In this document: one piece after another, positions 18,602 to 27,847 of the stretch | How the letters are laid out: the number at the start of each line of letters is the position of its first letter | Position numbering within the stretch: position 1 is the stretch's first letter | Assembly: GCF_000955955.1 (NCBI RefSeq) | Contig: NZ_JYJG01000003.1 | Location: forward strand, 1-64,000 | Source of the DNA: Lentzea aerocolonigenes | GTDB lineage: Bacteria; Actinomycetota; Actinomycetes; Mycobacteriales; Pseudonocardiaceae | Direction: 5' to 3' | DNA length: 64,000 nucleotides | Program-made: the position numbers and the translations under genes | Notes under the pieces: model-generated | What the model was told of the DNA's origin: nothing | Seen by the model: only the letters and a program-made list of their open reading frames with translations | Databases searched by the model: none

Positions 18602-19588
18602 TCAGCCCTGGGCGGTGAGCCGCGGGTCGTCGGTGATGACGCCCTCGAGGACGTTGTCGATCTGCTTGAGCACGTCGTCGTCGAGCTCGATGTCGATCGC
18701 CTTGACGTTCTCGAAGACCTGCTCCGGACGTGACGCGCCGATGATCGCGGACGCGACGTTCGGGTTCTTGAGCACCCACGCGACGGCGAGCTGCGCCATC
18801 GTGACGCCGGCTTCCTCGGCGATCGGCTTGAGCTGCTGAACGGCGTTGAGCACGTCGTCCCGCATCCAGCGCGAGATCATCTGCGAACCGCGCGCGTCGG
18901 CGAGGCGCGAACCCTCCGGCACCTCGGCACCCGGCAGGTACTTGCCGGTCAGGATGCCCTGCGCGACGGGGGAGAAGACGATCTGGCTGAGACCTTCGCG
19001 CTCGCACGCGGGGATGACCTGCGGCTCGATGACGCGCCACAGCATCGAGTACTGCGGCTGGTGCGACACGAACGGCACCTGCAGCTCACGGGCCAGCGCG
19101 GCACCGCGGGTGATCTGCTCGGCGGTCCACTCGGAGACACCGACGTAGAGGACCTTGCCCTGGCGGACGAGGTCGGCGAACGCCAGCATCGTCTCTTCCA
19201 GCGGAACGCTGTAGTCGAACCGGTGGGCCTGGTACAGGTCGACGTAGTCGGTCTGCAGGCGCTTCAGCGACGCGTTGGCCGACTCCATGACGTGCTTGCG
19301 GCCAAGCCCGCGGTCGTTGGCGCCGCCGGGACCGGTCGGCCAGTAGACCTTGGTCAGGATCTCCAAGGACTCGCGCCGCTCGCCCTTGAGCGCCCGGCCG
19401 AGCACCGACTCCGCGGCCGTGTTCGCGTAGACGTCGGCGGTGTCGAAGGTCGTGATCCCCGACTCCAGCGCCGCCTTCACGCACGCGTGGGCCTGCTCTT
19501 CTTCGACCTGCGAGCCGTGGGTGAGCCAGTTGCCGTACGAGATCTCACTGATGGACAGGCCGCTGCGGCCGAGTCGACGGAACTTCAT
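18602..19588 (-). CDS. aldo/keto reductase, KCNAB/MgrA-type
   Basis: A 328-residue TIM-barrel NADPH-dependent reductase. The catalytic tetrad is visible as Asp in FDTADVYAN, Tyr in the same motif, Lys in LTKVYW and His in YQAHRFD. SPVAQGILTGKYL and IIGASRPEQVFENV belong to the potassium-channel beta-subunit-like subfamily. The ATG is preceded by TAAGCT (19596-19601, minus strand) at 7 nt, so the message is probably leaderless. The substrate is unknown. Confidence 0.88.
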   Translation of the reverse strand: MKFRRLGRSGLSISEISYGNWLTHGSQVEEEQAHACVKAALESGITTFDTADVYANTAAESVLGRALKGERRESLEILTKVYWPTGPGGANDRGLGRKHVMESANASLKRLQTDYVDLYQAHRFDYSVPLEETMLAFADLVRQGKVLYVGVSEWTAEQITRGAALARELQVPFVSHQPQYSMLWRVIEPQVIPACEREGLSQIVFSPVAQGILTGKYLPGAEVPEGSRLADARGSQMISRWMRDDVLNAVQQLKPIAEEAGVTMAQLAVAWVLKNPNVASAIIGASRPEQVFENVKAIDIELDDDVLKQIDNVLEGVITDDPRLTAQG

Positions 19589-19621
19589 ACATCGGAGCTT
19601 AAACCGAAATCGTTCGTGCTG

Positions 19622-20266
19622 CTAATGAACTTCGGGTGCCCGCCAGACCAGCGAATACCGCCAGAACACGTGCCTGCGGATGCGCGCGCCGGGCGTGATC
19701 TCCGCGGCTGCCTCTCGGATCTCCGGCAACGTCGGCGCGGTCATCACCACGGGCATCTCGGTGTCGTGCGGCTTGCCGCCGGTGCCGTTGAGGGCCTTCG
19801 CGACGCCCACGATCGCGTTCGCCGGCAACGTCACCAGCTCCATCGCCCGGTCGGCGTTGGTCGACATCATGTACAGCCCGATAACGATCAGCGTCCCGCC
19901 CGGCTCGGTGAGCTCGGCGAGCCGCGTCAGACCCTCTCGCAACGGCAAGTGGTGCAAGCTCGCCTCAGCCGTGACGACGTCGAACCGCCCGAGGTCGTGG
20001 GTGAGCACGTCGCCGTGGATCCACTTGATCCTGTCGCTGGTCGCGCCGGCCCGTTCGATCATGCGCTCGCTGGCGTCGATCGCGGTGACGTTCCCGGCCC
20101 GAGAAGAGTCACTGATCGACCGCGCCAGATCGCCGAGGCCGCAGCCGACGTCGAGCGCCGACTCGGCCCGAGACGGCAACTGCCGGAGCAGCCAGCGGCG
20201 GTACCACTCGTTGTGGTTCCACCGCAGCTTCTCCGGCAGCTGAAGCTTGCGCTGCTTCGCGCGCAC
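19622..20266 (-). CDS. class I SAM-dependent methyltransferase
   Basis: A 214-residue methyltransferase with motif I ALDVGCGLGDLARSI, motif II VTAIDASERMIERA and a post-motif FDVVTAEASLHHLPLREGL of the UbiE/Methyltransf_11 type. The GTG start overlaps the DUF3043 stop as TAGTG, so the two are coupled. The conserved N-terminal QLPEKLRWNHNEWYRRWLLRQLP precedes the fold. The substrate is not predictable. Confidence 0.78.
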   Translation of the reverse strand: MRAKQRKLQLPEKLRWNHNEWYRRWLLRQLPSRAESALDVGCGLGDLARSISDSSRAGNVTAIDASERMIERAGATSDRIKWIHGDVLTHDLGRFDVVTAEASLHHLPLREGLTRLAELTEPGGTLIVIGLYMMSTNADRAMELVTLPANAIVGVAKALNGTGGKPHDTEMPVVMTAPTLPEIREAAAEITPGARIRRHVFWRYSLVWRAPEVH

Positions 20267-20907
20267 TACTTGATGGCTTCGCCCGGCTTCACGCGCGGCT
20301 TCGGGACGCGGAGCCTGCGCAGCTGACTCGCGCGGATGAACGAGTACCAGCCGATGGACAGGCCCTTGATCGGCTCGGTCGGGAACTTCGCCCGCACCTT
20401 CTTCGTGACGAGCCGGCCGAGCACGAGGCCCTCGATGACCATCGCGATCAGCATGAACGTCGTCGCCAGCGTCGCGTACCGCTGCACCGCGAGCGACGGT
20501 GTCAGCAGCGCCACGAACACCAGGATCGCGAGCGGCATGAACAGGCCCATGAGGTTGCGGCGCGCGTCGACCAGGTCGCGGATGTACGCCTTCACCGGAC
20601 CGCGGTCGCGCGGCAGCAGGTACTTGTCCTCGCCGGCCATCATGCGCTGACGGCGCTCGGTGGCCGCGGCACGGCGGTCTTCCTTGCTCACCTTGTTGCC
20701 GCGCATGCGCTTGAACGCCTCGCGCTGCGTGCGGGGAGGCGGCGGAACCGGACCATTGCGCCGCCCCTGCGCCTCGCGCCGCTTGGGCGTGGCCTTCCCC
20801 TTGGCCGCCGTGCGCGCCTTGTCGAGCGGCTCGGCGAGTTCTGCCCCCGACTCGGGGGACTCGGCGGCGGTGGCGGACTCGTCGGAGTTGCGGCGCAGGA
20901 ACCTCAC
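20266..20907 (-). CDS. DUF3043 membrane protein
   Basis: A 213-residue protein with a charged N-terminal half (KGKATPKRREAQGRRNGP and DRRAAATERRQRMMAGEDKYLL) and a C-terminal half with two hydrophobic segments (LMGLFMPLAILVFVALL and LATTFMLIAMVIEGLVL). This is the DUF3043 layout and the positional match of M. tuberculosis Rv2206. A TACCCT box (20914-20919, minus strand) lies 6 nt before the GTG. Function unknown. Confidence 0.75.
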   Translation of the reverse strand: MRFLRRNSDESATAAESPESGAELAEPLDKARTAAKGKATPKRREAQGRRNGPVPPPPRTQREAFKRMRGNKVSKEDRRAAATERRQRMMAGEDKYLLPRDRGPVKAYIRDLVDARRNLMGLFMPLAILVFVALLTPSLAVQRYATLATTFMLIAMVIEGLVLGRLVTKKVRAKFPTEPIKGLSIGWYSFIRASQLRRLRVPKPRVKPGEAIK

Positions 20908-20913
20908 AACACA

Positions 20914-20942
20914 AGGGTAGGACAGGGGTTCTTCTGTACCTT
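20914..20942. promoter_or_regulatory. divergent leaderless promoters, DUF3043 and glycerate kinase
   Basis: TACCCT on the minus strand (20914-20919) is 6 nt from the DUF3043 GTG, and TACCTT on the plus strand (20937-20942) is 7 nt from the glycerate kinase GTG. Confidence 0.45.
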
Positions 20943-20949
20943 TCGCGAG

Positions 20950-21984
20950 GTGCGCGTACTCATCGCTCCGGACTGCTTCGGCGGCACCCTGACCGCCCGC
21001 GAGGCCGCCGACGCCATCGCCACCGGCTGGCGCGAGGCCAAGCCCGACGACGCCGTCACCGAACGCCCGCTCGCCGACGGCGGCCCGGGTTTCGTAGACG
21101 TTCTGCACGCCGCGCTGGGCGGCGATATCCGATATATCAGCGTGACGGGCCCGCTCGGCAAGCCCGTCGAAGCCCGCTTCCTCAGCCTGCACACCAACGG
21201 TCGACGCGTTGCATACATCGAGTCCGCAGAGGCGTGCGGCCTGCATCTCGTCCCTGTCGACCTCCGCCAGGAGGCCTGTGAGACGGCGACAACGCGAGGT
21301 GTGGGCGAGCTCATCGCGGCAGCTGCGGATGAGAACGATGTCATCACGATCGGACTGGGCGGCTCCGGCACGACCGACGGCGGCGCCGGAATGCTCGCCG
21401 CACTTGCCGAAGGAGGCGTCGCCTTAACTGATATATCGCTCGTCGCCGCGTCCGACGTCGAGAACCCGCTCCTGGGCCCGCACGGCGCCGCGCGCACGTT
21501 CGGCCCGCAGAAGGGCGCGTCCCCGGAAGCCGTCGAACGCCTCGAAGCCAAGCTCGCCGCGATGGACGTCCTCAAGCCCGTATCCGATATATCGGGCGCG
21601 GGAGCAGCGGGCGGCCTGGGCGCCGCGCTCCTCTCGCTCGGCGCGACGATGACGTCCGGCGCCGGCCTCGTCCGCGAGCTCACCGGCCTCGACGCCGCCC
21701 TCGACGACGCCGACGTCGTCGTCACCGGCGAAGGCAGCTTCGACTGGCAGTCGCTGCGCGGCAAGCTCATCACCGCCGTCGCGAGCGGCGCCGCCGAGCG
21801 CGGCATCCCGTGCGTCGCCATCGCCGGGCAGGTGAGCGTCGGCCGCCGCGAGATGGGCGCCGCGGGCGTCCAGGAGGCCTACTCGGTCTCCGACCACGTG
21901 GGCTCTGTGCAAAAGTCGATTGCGGACGCCCGCAAAAGTCTCATTGCAACGGCCCGGCACGTAGCCGGGCAGTGGTCGCGGTAG
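20950..21984 (+). CDS. glycerate kinase (GlxK/GarK family)
   Basis: A 344-residue glycerate kinase (PF02595) with IAPDCFGGTLTAREAADAIATGW, PLADGGPGFVD, IGLGGSGTTDGGAGML and GAGAAGGLGAALL, and VVVTGEGSFDWQSLRGK near the end. It phosphorylates glycerate, feeding glycolysis. It corresponds to Rv2205c by position. Three copies of the SYGATATATCRS word lie in frame, giving DIRYIS, LTDIS and VSDIS, and the last 80 bp hold half of a TGCAA hairpin. No extra residues are obvious against the family, so the words replaced rather than lengthened the sequence. Confidence 0.88.
   Translation: MRVLIAPDCFGGTLTAREAADAIATGWREAKPDDAVTERPLADGGPGFVDVLHAALGGDIRYISVTGPLGKPVEARFLSLHTNGRRVAYIESAEACGLHLVPVDLRQEACETATTRGVGELIAAAADENDVITIGLGGSGTTDGGAGMLAALAEGGVALTDISLVAASDVENPLLGPHGAARTFGPQKGASPEAVERLEAKLAAMDVLKPVSDISGAGAAGGLGAALLSLGATMTSGAGLVRELTGLDAALDDADVVVTGEGSFDWQSLRGKLITAVASGAAERGIPCVAIAGQVSVGRREMGAAGVQEAYSVSDHVGSVQKSIADARKSLIATARHVAGQWSR
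21124..21140. repeat. GATATATC word in glycerate kinase, copy 1
   Basis: GATATCC runs directly into GATATATCAG and encodes DIRYIS. Confidence 0.8.
21428..21439. repeat. GATATATC word in glycerate kinase, copy 2
   Basis: CTGATATATCGC encodes TDIS within the frame. Confidence 0.8.
21584..21595. repeat. GATATATC word in glycerate kinase, copy 3
   Basis: CCGATATATCGG encodes SDISG just before the conserved GAGAAGGLG loop. Confidence 0.8.
21908..21950. repeat. TGCAA hairpin-family copy C2, inside a gene end
   Basis: TGCAAAAGTCG, TTGCGGACG, CCCGCAAAAGTCTCATTGCAA carry the family words. The pairing is weaker than in C3 and C4. It encodes part of the glycerate kinase C-terminus. Confidence 0.6.
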
Positions 21985-22018
21985 CTGGCGATCCGGCGGT
22001 ACCAGGACTCAGGCTCCG

Positions 22019-22032
22019 ACCGATATATCGGT
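22019..22032. repeat. GATATATC palindrome between glycerate kinase and ErpA-like gene
   Basis: ACCGATATATCGGT is a perfect 14-bp palindrome 35 bp after the glycerate kinase stop. Confidence 0.8.
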
Positions 22033-22172
22033 TGGCTTGAGGGTGGTCTACGTGACAGTCGACACTTGGGGCGACATGAGGCGTCGCTGTGGGACCATGG
22101 GAGTGGAACAAAGCGGGGAACGCCCGTGTTGTTGAGGGGCGAACCGCCCGCAAAGGACCTCTTAGGAGAGCC

Positions 22173-22541
22173 ATGACGACCGCTCAGGATGCCGCTTCGA
22201 CCTCCGAGGCGCCGACCCACGGCGTGACGCTGACCGATGCGGCCGCCTCCAAGGCGAAGGCGCTGCTCGACCAGGAGGGCCGCGACGACATGCACCTGCG
22301 CATCGCCGTCCAGCCCGGCGGTTGCGCTGGTCTGCGCTACCAGCTGTTCTTCGACGAGCGCTCGCTCGACGGTGACGCGCTGGTCGACTTCAACGGCATG
22401 AAGGTCGCCGTTGACCGCATGAGCGCGCCCTACGTCGAAGGTGCCGTCATCGACTTCGTGGACACGATCGAGAAGCAGGGCTTCACGATCGACAACCCGA
22501 ACGCCGGCGGGTCGTGCGCCTGCGGCGACTCGTTCCACTAA
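22173..22541 (+). CDS. erpA: iron-sulfur cluster insertion protein, ErpA/IscA type
   Basis: A 122-residue A-type carrier. The three conserved cysteines are present: Cys in PGGCAGLRYQLFFD and the pair in GGSCACGDSF. It hands Fe-S clusters to apo-proteins and matches Rv2204c next to adenosine kinase. TTAGGAGAG about 7 nt before the ATG is a good ribosome site, so this gene has a leader, unlike several neighbours. The fold start is VTLTDAAASKAKALLDQEG after a flexible N-terminus. Confidence 0.9.
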   Translation: MTTAQDAASTSEAPTHGVTLTDAAASKAKALLDQEGRDDMHLRIAVQPGGCAGLRYQLFFDERSLDGDALVDFNGMKVAVDRMSAPYVEGAVIDFVDTIEKQGFTIDNPNAGGSCACGDSFH

Positions 22542-22558
22542 GGCGAACAAACGCGCGA

Positions 22559-22586
22559 GGCCGCGTTCCCGCACGGGAACGCGGCC
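22559..22586 (+). terminator. terminator after the ErpA-like gene
   Basis: GGCCGCGTTCCCG pairs with CGGGAACGCGGCC around a short loop and is followed by TTT, 17 bp after the stop. Confidence 0.75.
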
Positions 22587-22656
22587 TTTCGCTGTGCACC
22601 GGGAACCTGACTGGGGATCAGCCCAGAGGTTCAAAGCCTATTTTCAGCGCATGTGT

Positions 22657-22830
22657 TCAGGCGCCGTACTCGGCCAGGCCTTCGACCTGGTGGGTGCACC
22701 GCTCGTCGACCTCCCAGGGCGCGGCCGCGCGCGGGGTGGGAAGGGGGTGCTCGGGATGCGTCAGAGCGAAGGGGAGCTGCGCGCAGTCGTCGATCAGCTC
22801 ACTCATCGTGCTCGCCTCGGGGATCGTCAC
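22657..22830 (-). CDS. small protein, 57 aa, probably leaderless
   Basis: The frame reads MTIPEASTMSELIDDCAQLP... and ends GLAEYGA, with a PEHPLPTPRAAAPWE central part. A TACGGT box (22837-22842, minus strand) stands 6 nt before the GTG, the same arrangement as the leaderless neighbours. No family is recognised. Position between the ErpA-like and adoK genes, antisense to neither, favours a real gene. Confidence 0.45.
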   Translation of the reverse strand: MTIPEASTMSELIDDCAQLPFALTHPEHPLPTPRAAAPWEVDERCTHQVEGLAEYGA

Positions 22831-22856
22831 GTCCCGACCGTATGACGGTGGTCTGA

Positions 22857-23919
<1,063 letters not shown>

Positions 23920-23921
<2 letters not shown>

Positions 23922-23979
23922 TCGCTGGGACGATCGCAGTGATGATCGTTGGGATGATCGTTGGGATGATCACTGGCAT
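23920..23979. repeat. five 12-bp tandem repeats, GATCGYTGGGAY
   Basis: Units start at 23920, 23932, 23944, 23956 and 23968; the third and fourth are identical (GATCGTTGGGAT). A sixth GATC follows at 23980. They fill the gap between the adoK stop and the methyltransferase ATG at 23989. Confidence 0.85.
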
Positions 23980-23988
23980 GATCGGACA

Positions 23989-24753
23989 ATGGGGACGTAC
24001 CTGTTCGGCGGCACCGGTGAGTTGCTCGACCCGCAGTACGACGCGCTGAGCTCCCTGCTCGACGCGGGCACGTTCGCCCGCGTCGAGCAGCTCGGCATCG
24101 CGGACGGCTGGCGCTGCCTGGAGATCGGGGGCGGCGGGGGATCGGTGGCGAACTGGCTCGCCGACGTCGTCGCGCCGTCCGGGCACGTGACGGTCACCGA
24201 CGTGGACATCTCGCGGCTCGAGGAACGCGACAACGTCACGGTCCTGGAACACGACGTGGTATCCAACATATTGCCCGGCAACGCGTTCGACCTGGTCCAC
24301 GCCCGGCTGGTGCTGTTCCACCTCCCCGCCCGCGACGCCGTCCTGCGCAAGCTGCGCGACGCGTTGCGCCCCGGCGGCTGGCTCGTGCTCGACGAGTTCG
24401 ACTGCCTCCCGCTCGAAGTGCTCAGAGCAGCCCCGGACGACGCGAAGCTGATCATGCGGGTGAAGAACGCCCTGCTGACGTTGCTCGAACAGGCGGGCGC
24501 CGAGCTGGCATGGGGCGCGCGCATCGAGAAGGCGCTGGTCGACACCGGTCTGCACGACGTCAGCGGCTCACGCGAGGTGCAGGAGTGGCAGGGCGGCTCA
24601 CCGGGCTGCCGGCTGCTCGCCACCACCGCACGCCAGGTGCGCGCGAAGCTGCCGCTGTCCGACGACGAGTTCGGCCGCTACCTGGAGCTGATGGCGTCGC
24701 CGGAGACGATTGTCAGCTCGTATGCAATATGTAGTGCGCAAGGTCGCAGGTAA
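23989..24753 (+). CDS. class I SAM-dependent methyltransferase
   Basis: A 254-residue methyltransferase: CLEIGGGGGSVANWLADVV (motif I), VTVTDVDISRLE (motif II), AFDLVHARLVLFHLPARDAVLRKL and LRPGGWLVLDEFD. A C-terminal FGRYLELMASPETI region resembles actinobacterial antibiotic-type methyltransferases. No ribosome site is visible at the ATG, and the 12-bp repeat directly precedes it. The last codons carry GTATGCAATATG, another AT-rich word. The substrate is unknown. Confidence 0.78.
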   Translation: MGTYLFGGTGELLDPQYDALSSLLDAGTFARVEQLGIADGWRCLEIGGGGGSVANWLADVVAPSGHVTVTDVDISRLEERDNVTVLEHDVVSNILPGNAFDLVHARLVLFHLPARDAVLRKLRDALRPGGWLVLDEFDCLPLEVLRAAPDDAKLIMRVKNALLTLLEQAGAELAWGARIEKALVDTGLHDVSGSREVQEWQGGSPGCRLLATTARQVRAKLPLSDDEFGRYLELMASPETIVSSYAICSAQGRR

Positions 24754-24759
24754 GCGAAA

Positions 24760-24781
24760 GGGCCCCTCCGGAGAGGGGCCC
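24760..24781. terminator. shared terminator of convergent methyltransferase and asnB
   Basis: GGGCCCCTCCGGAGAGGGGCCC nearly pairs on itself as a 9-bp stem with a CGGA loop; it lies between two stop codons and would work both ways. Confidence 0.65.
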
Positions 24782-24791
24782 GACAGCGCGG

Positions 24792-26720
24792 CTAGAGCTT
24801 GACCGGGTAGTGCGGTTCCGGCACCACCGGCTTGATGCGGCCCTCGACGAAGATGCCGTGCCAGATCATGAACACCAGCAGCGCCCAGATGCGGCGGCTG
24901 TGGTCGATGATCCCGGACCGGTGCTCCTCGATCAGGCGCAGCACCGCGTGCTTGTCCAGGTACTGGTCCGTCTGCGACGTGCGCACGATGTCGACCGCCC
25001 AGTCGTGCATCTCGTCCTTGAGCCAGTGCCGGATCGGCACGGGGAAGCCGAGCTTGCGGCGGTTCAGCACGTGCGCCGGCACGATGTCGCGAATCGCCTT
25101 GCGCAGCGCGAACTTCGTGGTGTCCTTGGTGATCTTCAGCTCGCTCGGGATCTGCGAGGCGATCTTGAAGACCTCGGGGTCGAGGAACGGGACGCGCAGC
25201 TCCAGCGAGTTCGCCATGGTCATCTTGTCGGCCTTGACCAGGATGTCGCCGCGCAGCCACGTGAACAGGTCGACGTGCTGCATGCGCGTGACCGGGTCCC
25301 AGTGCTGCGACTCGCGGTACGGCTGGGCCGTGACGTTCATGTGCGACACGTTCGAGTCGTACGTGCGCAGGACCTCGCGCAGCTGCGGGTCGAGGAAGAT
25401 GCGCGCGTTGCCGTAGTAGCGCTCCTCCAGGCTCAAAGCGCCACGACGCAGCAGGTCCTTGCCGCGCACGCCCTGCGGGATCTTCGTCGAGACCTTGCCC
25501 ATCGCCTTGCGCAGCGCGCCCGGCACCTTCTCGAACGCCGCCAGCGACAACGGCTCGCGGTAGATCGTGTAGCCGCCGAACAGCTCGTCCGCGCCCTCAC
25601 CGGACAGCACGACCTTCACGTGCTGACGCGCCTCACGGGCGATGAACCACAACGGCACCAGCGCCGGGTCGGCCACCGGGTCGTCGAGGTACCAGGTGAT
25701 CAGCGGCAGGGAGTCCATCATCTCCTGCGCGCTGACCGTGCGGACGACGTGCTTCACGCCGATCAGCGCCGCAGACTCCGCCGCGACGTCGACCTCGGAG
25801 AAGCCCTGCCGTTCGAACCCGGTCGTGAACGTGATCAGGTCCGGGTTGTGCTCCTTGGCGAGCGCCGCGACCACCGTCGAGTCGATGCCGCCGGACAGGA
25901 ACGAGCCGACCGTCACGTCCGCGCGCATGTGCTTGGCGACCGAGTCGCGCAGCGCCGCCGTGATCTCGTCGTACAGCGCGTCCGCCTCGGCCTCGCTGCG
26001 GACCGTGCGCACCTTGAAGCTCGCCGGGAAGTAGCGCTCGAACTTCGGCGTCTCGCCCGGCGTCAGCGTGAACGAGTGCCCGGACTCGACGCGGAAGATC
26101 TGGTCGTGCAGCGAGGCGGGCTCCGGCACGTACTGCAGCGTCAGGTAGTGCTGCAGGCCCTTGACGTTCATCTTCGGCTCGATGCCGAGCGTCGGGGCGA
26201 TCTCCAGCAGGATCTTCTTCTCGCTGGAGAACGCGACACCGGCCTGGCCCTGCGCCCAGTAGAGGGGCTTGATGCCGAACGGGTCGCGGCCGCCGAACAC
26301 GACGCCGCGCTCGGAGTCCCAGATCATGAAGGCGAACATGCCGCGCAGCTTCGTGATCGCCGCGGGACCGAAGTAGTGGTACGCGGCGACGATCGTCTCG
26401 GTGTCGCCGTCGGTGTGGAAGACCGCGCCGTAGGACTCGGTGAGCTCCGCGCGCAGCTCCAGGTAGTTGTAGATCTCGCCGTTGAAGTTGATCGTGTACC
26501 GGCTCGGCGCCTCCGGCGGCCCCCAGGTCAGGGGCTGGTGGGAGTGCTCGATGTCGATGATGGCGAGGCGGTTGAAGCCGAACACGACCTCGTCGACCCG
26601 CCGGGTTCCGCTCTCGTCGGGGCCGCGGTGCCGCATGCAGCGCAGTGCGGCCTCCACCGCCGGGCGCGCGCTCTCGGCCTCGTTCTCGCTAGGGCAAACA
26701 AGTCCTGCCAGGCCGCACAA
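24792..26720 (-). CDS. asnB: asparagine synthetase (glutamine-hydrolysing)
   Basis: A 642-residue two-domain enzyme: N-terminal class II glutaminase starting MCGLAGLV with nucleophile Cys2, then an ATP-pyrophosphatase domain with FLSGGIDSTVVAAL and SGEGADELFGGY. It makes asparagine from aspartate. Because the cysteine must be residue 2, the start is fixed at a TTG, with GAGG about 10 nt upstream. It is the neighbour of adoK and ctaC, exactly as Rv2201 in M. tuberculosis. In mycobacteria AsnB also amidates peptidoglycan-related substrates in some cases; that cannot be judged here. Confidence 0.93.
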   Translation of the reverse strand: MCGLAGLVCPSENEAESARPAVEAALRCMRHRGPDESGTRRVDEVVFGFNRLAIIDIEHSHQPLTWGPPEAPSRYTINFNGEIYNYLELRAELTESYGAVFHTDGDTETIVAAYHYFGPAAITKLRGMFAFMIWDSERGVVFGGRDPFGIKPLYWAQGQAGVAFSSEKKILLEIAPTLGIEPKMNVKGLQHYLTLQYVPEPASLHDQIFRVESGHSFTLTPGETPKFERYFPASFKVRTVRSEAEADALYDEITAALRDSVAKHMRADVTVGSFLSGGIDSTVVAALAKEHNPDLITFTTGFERQGFSEVDVAAESAALIGVKHVVRTVSAQEMMDSLPLITWYLDDPVADPALVPLWFIAREARQHVKVVLSGEGADELFGGYTIYREPLSLAAFEKVPGALRKAMGKVSTKIPQGVRGKDLLRRGALSLEERYYGNARIFLDPQLREVLRTYDSNVSHMNVTAQPYRESQHWDPVTRMQHVDLFTWLRGDILVKADKMTMANSLELRVPFLDPEVFKIASQIPSELKITKDTTKFALRKAIRDIVPAHVLNRRKLGFPVPIRHWLKDEMHDWAVDIVRTSQTDQYLDKHAVLRLIEEHRSGIIDHSRRIWALLVFMIWHGIFVEGRIKPVVPEPHYPVKL

Positions 26721-26900
26721 GGGTCTCGCACCTCACAAGAAATACGACGGGGAAGACCTCAGTATGCCGAAGCGGCTCTGTGTGACCGAAACTGCACCGC
26801 AGCGGCAGTGCCCCCAAGGGGTGAGCGAGGTTGCGCTGGGCTACGCTCCCGCTTGATCCGTTGGCACGGCTGTAGTTGTGAACGAGGAGGCGGGCGAGCA

Positions 26901-27833
26901 GTGGGCCTGAAGGAGGGCACCAGGGCATCCCGGCTGGCGAAGACCGCCGGGCTGGTCGGCCTGGTCGGTATCGGGGCCACCGGTTGCTCCACGGACGAGG
27001 TGCTGCGCTTCGGCTGGCCGGTGGCCGTCACGCCGCAGGCCGAGAAGATGCGCGAGCTCTGGACCTGGTCCGTGATCGCCGCGCTCGTCGTGGGCGTCAT
27101 CGTGTGGGGCCTGATCCTGTGGTCTGTGGTCTTCCACCGCAAGAAGTCGGAGGAGCTGCCGCGCCAGACGGCGTACAACCTCCCGCTGGAGATCGTGCTC
27201 ATCGTCGTGCCGACGGTGATCGTGGCGGTGCTGTTCTACTTCACCGCCATCACGCAGAACTACGTCACCGACAAGTCGGCCAAGCCCGACGTGAACGTCG
27301 ACGTGATCGCGTTCCAGTGGAACTGGGAGTTCCAGTACCCGGACTTCAAGACCGACGAGGGCAACGTCGTCAGCACGGTCGGCACCTCGGGCGAGATCCC
27401 GGTCATGGTGCTGCCGGCGCACAAGCGCATCCAGTTCAAGCTGCGCTCGACCGACGTCATCCACTCGATCTTCGTGCCGGAGTTCCACTTCAAGCGCGAC
27501 GTCTTCCCGATGCCGGAGAAGAACAACCAGGACAACGTCTTCCAGATCGACCAGATCGACCGTCCCGGTGCCTTCGTCGGCCGGTGCGCCGAGCTGTGCG
27601 GCTCCTACCACTCCGCGATGAACTTCGAGGTCCGCGCCCTTGAGGAGGCCGACTTCGCCAAGTACATGGAGTACCGCAAGGAGATCAACGAGAAGACGGG
27701 CAAGACGTACACCACGGCCGAGGCGCTCGCGAAGGTGGGCTGCAAGGACTGGTGCTCGCCGCTCGCCACCACGACCACCCCGTTCAACACCGACCGGACC
27801 GCCCGCGAGGCCTCCGGCTCGGGTCAGAAGTAG
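26901..27833 (+). CDS. ctaC: cytochrome c oxidase subunit II
   Basis: A 310-residue lipoprotein subunit of the aa3 oxidase. The lipobox GIGATGC gives Cys29, two membrane helices follow (about 52-75 and 92-113), and the cupredoxin domain carries the CuA site in CAELCGSYHSAM with the earlier H of DVIHSIFVPEF. It takes electrons from the QcrC cytochrome into CuA. The GTG start has GAGGAGG about 11 nt upstream. An extension with KTYTTAEALAKVGCKDWC resembles other actinobacterial CtaC. It leads an operon with ctaF. Confidence 0.95.
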   Translation: MGLKEGTRASRLAKTAGLVGLVGIGATGCSTDEVLRFGWPVAVTPQAEKMRELWTWSVIAALVVGVIVWGLILWSVVFHRKKSEELPRQTAYNLPLEIVLIVVPTVIVAVLFYFTAITQNYVTDKSAKPDVNVDVIAFQWNWEFQYPDFKTDEGNVVSTVGTSGEIPVMVLPAHKRIQFKLRSTDVIHSIFVPEFHFKRDVFPMPEKNNQDNVFQIDQIDRPGAFVGRCAELCGSYHSAMNFEVRALEEADFAKYMEYRKEINEKTGKTYTTAEALAKVGCKDWCSPLATTTTPFNTDRTAREASGSGQK

Positions 27834-27847
27834 GGACACGCAACGCG

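Noticed and set aside
24792..26720. AsnB as a lasso-peptide cyclase
   Set aside because: No precursor or B-type protease gene is adjacent; the context is the conserved adoK-asnB-ctaC order of primary metabolism.
24810..26890. Long open frame upstream of and in frame with ctaC
   Set aside because: It is antisense to asnB. The ctaC start is fixed at GTG 26901 by ribosome site, signal peptide and lipobox.
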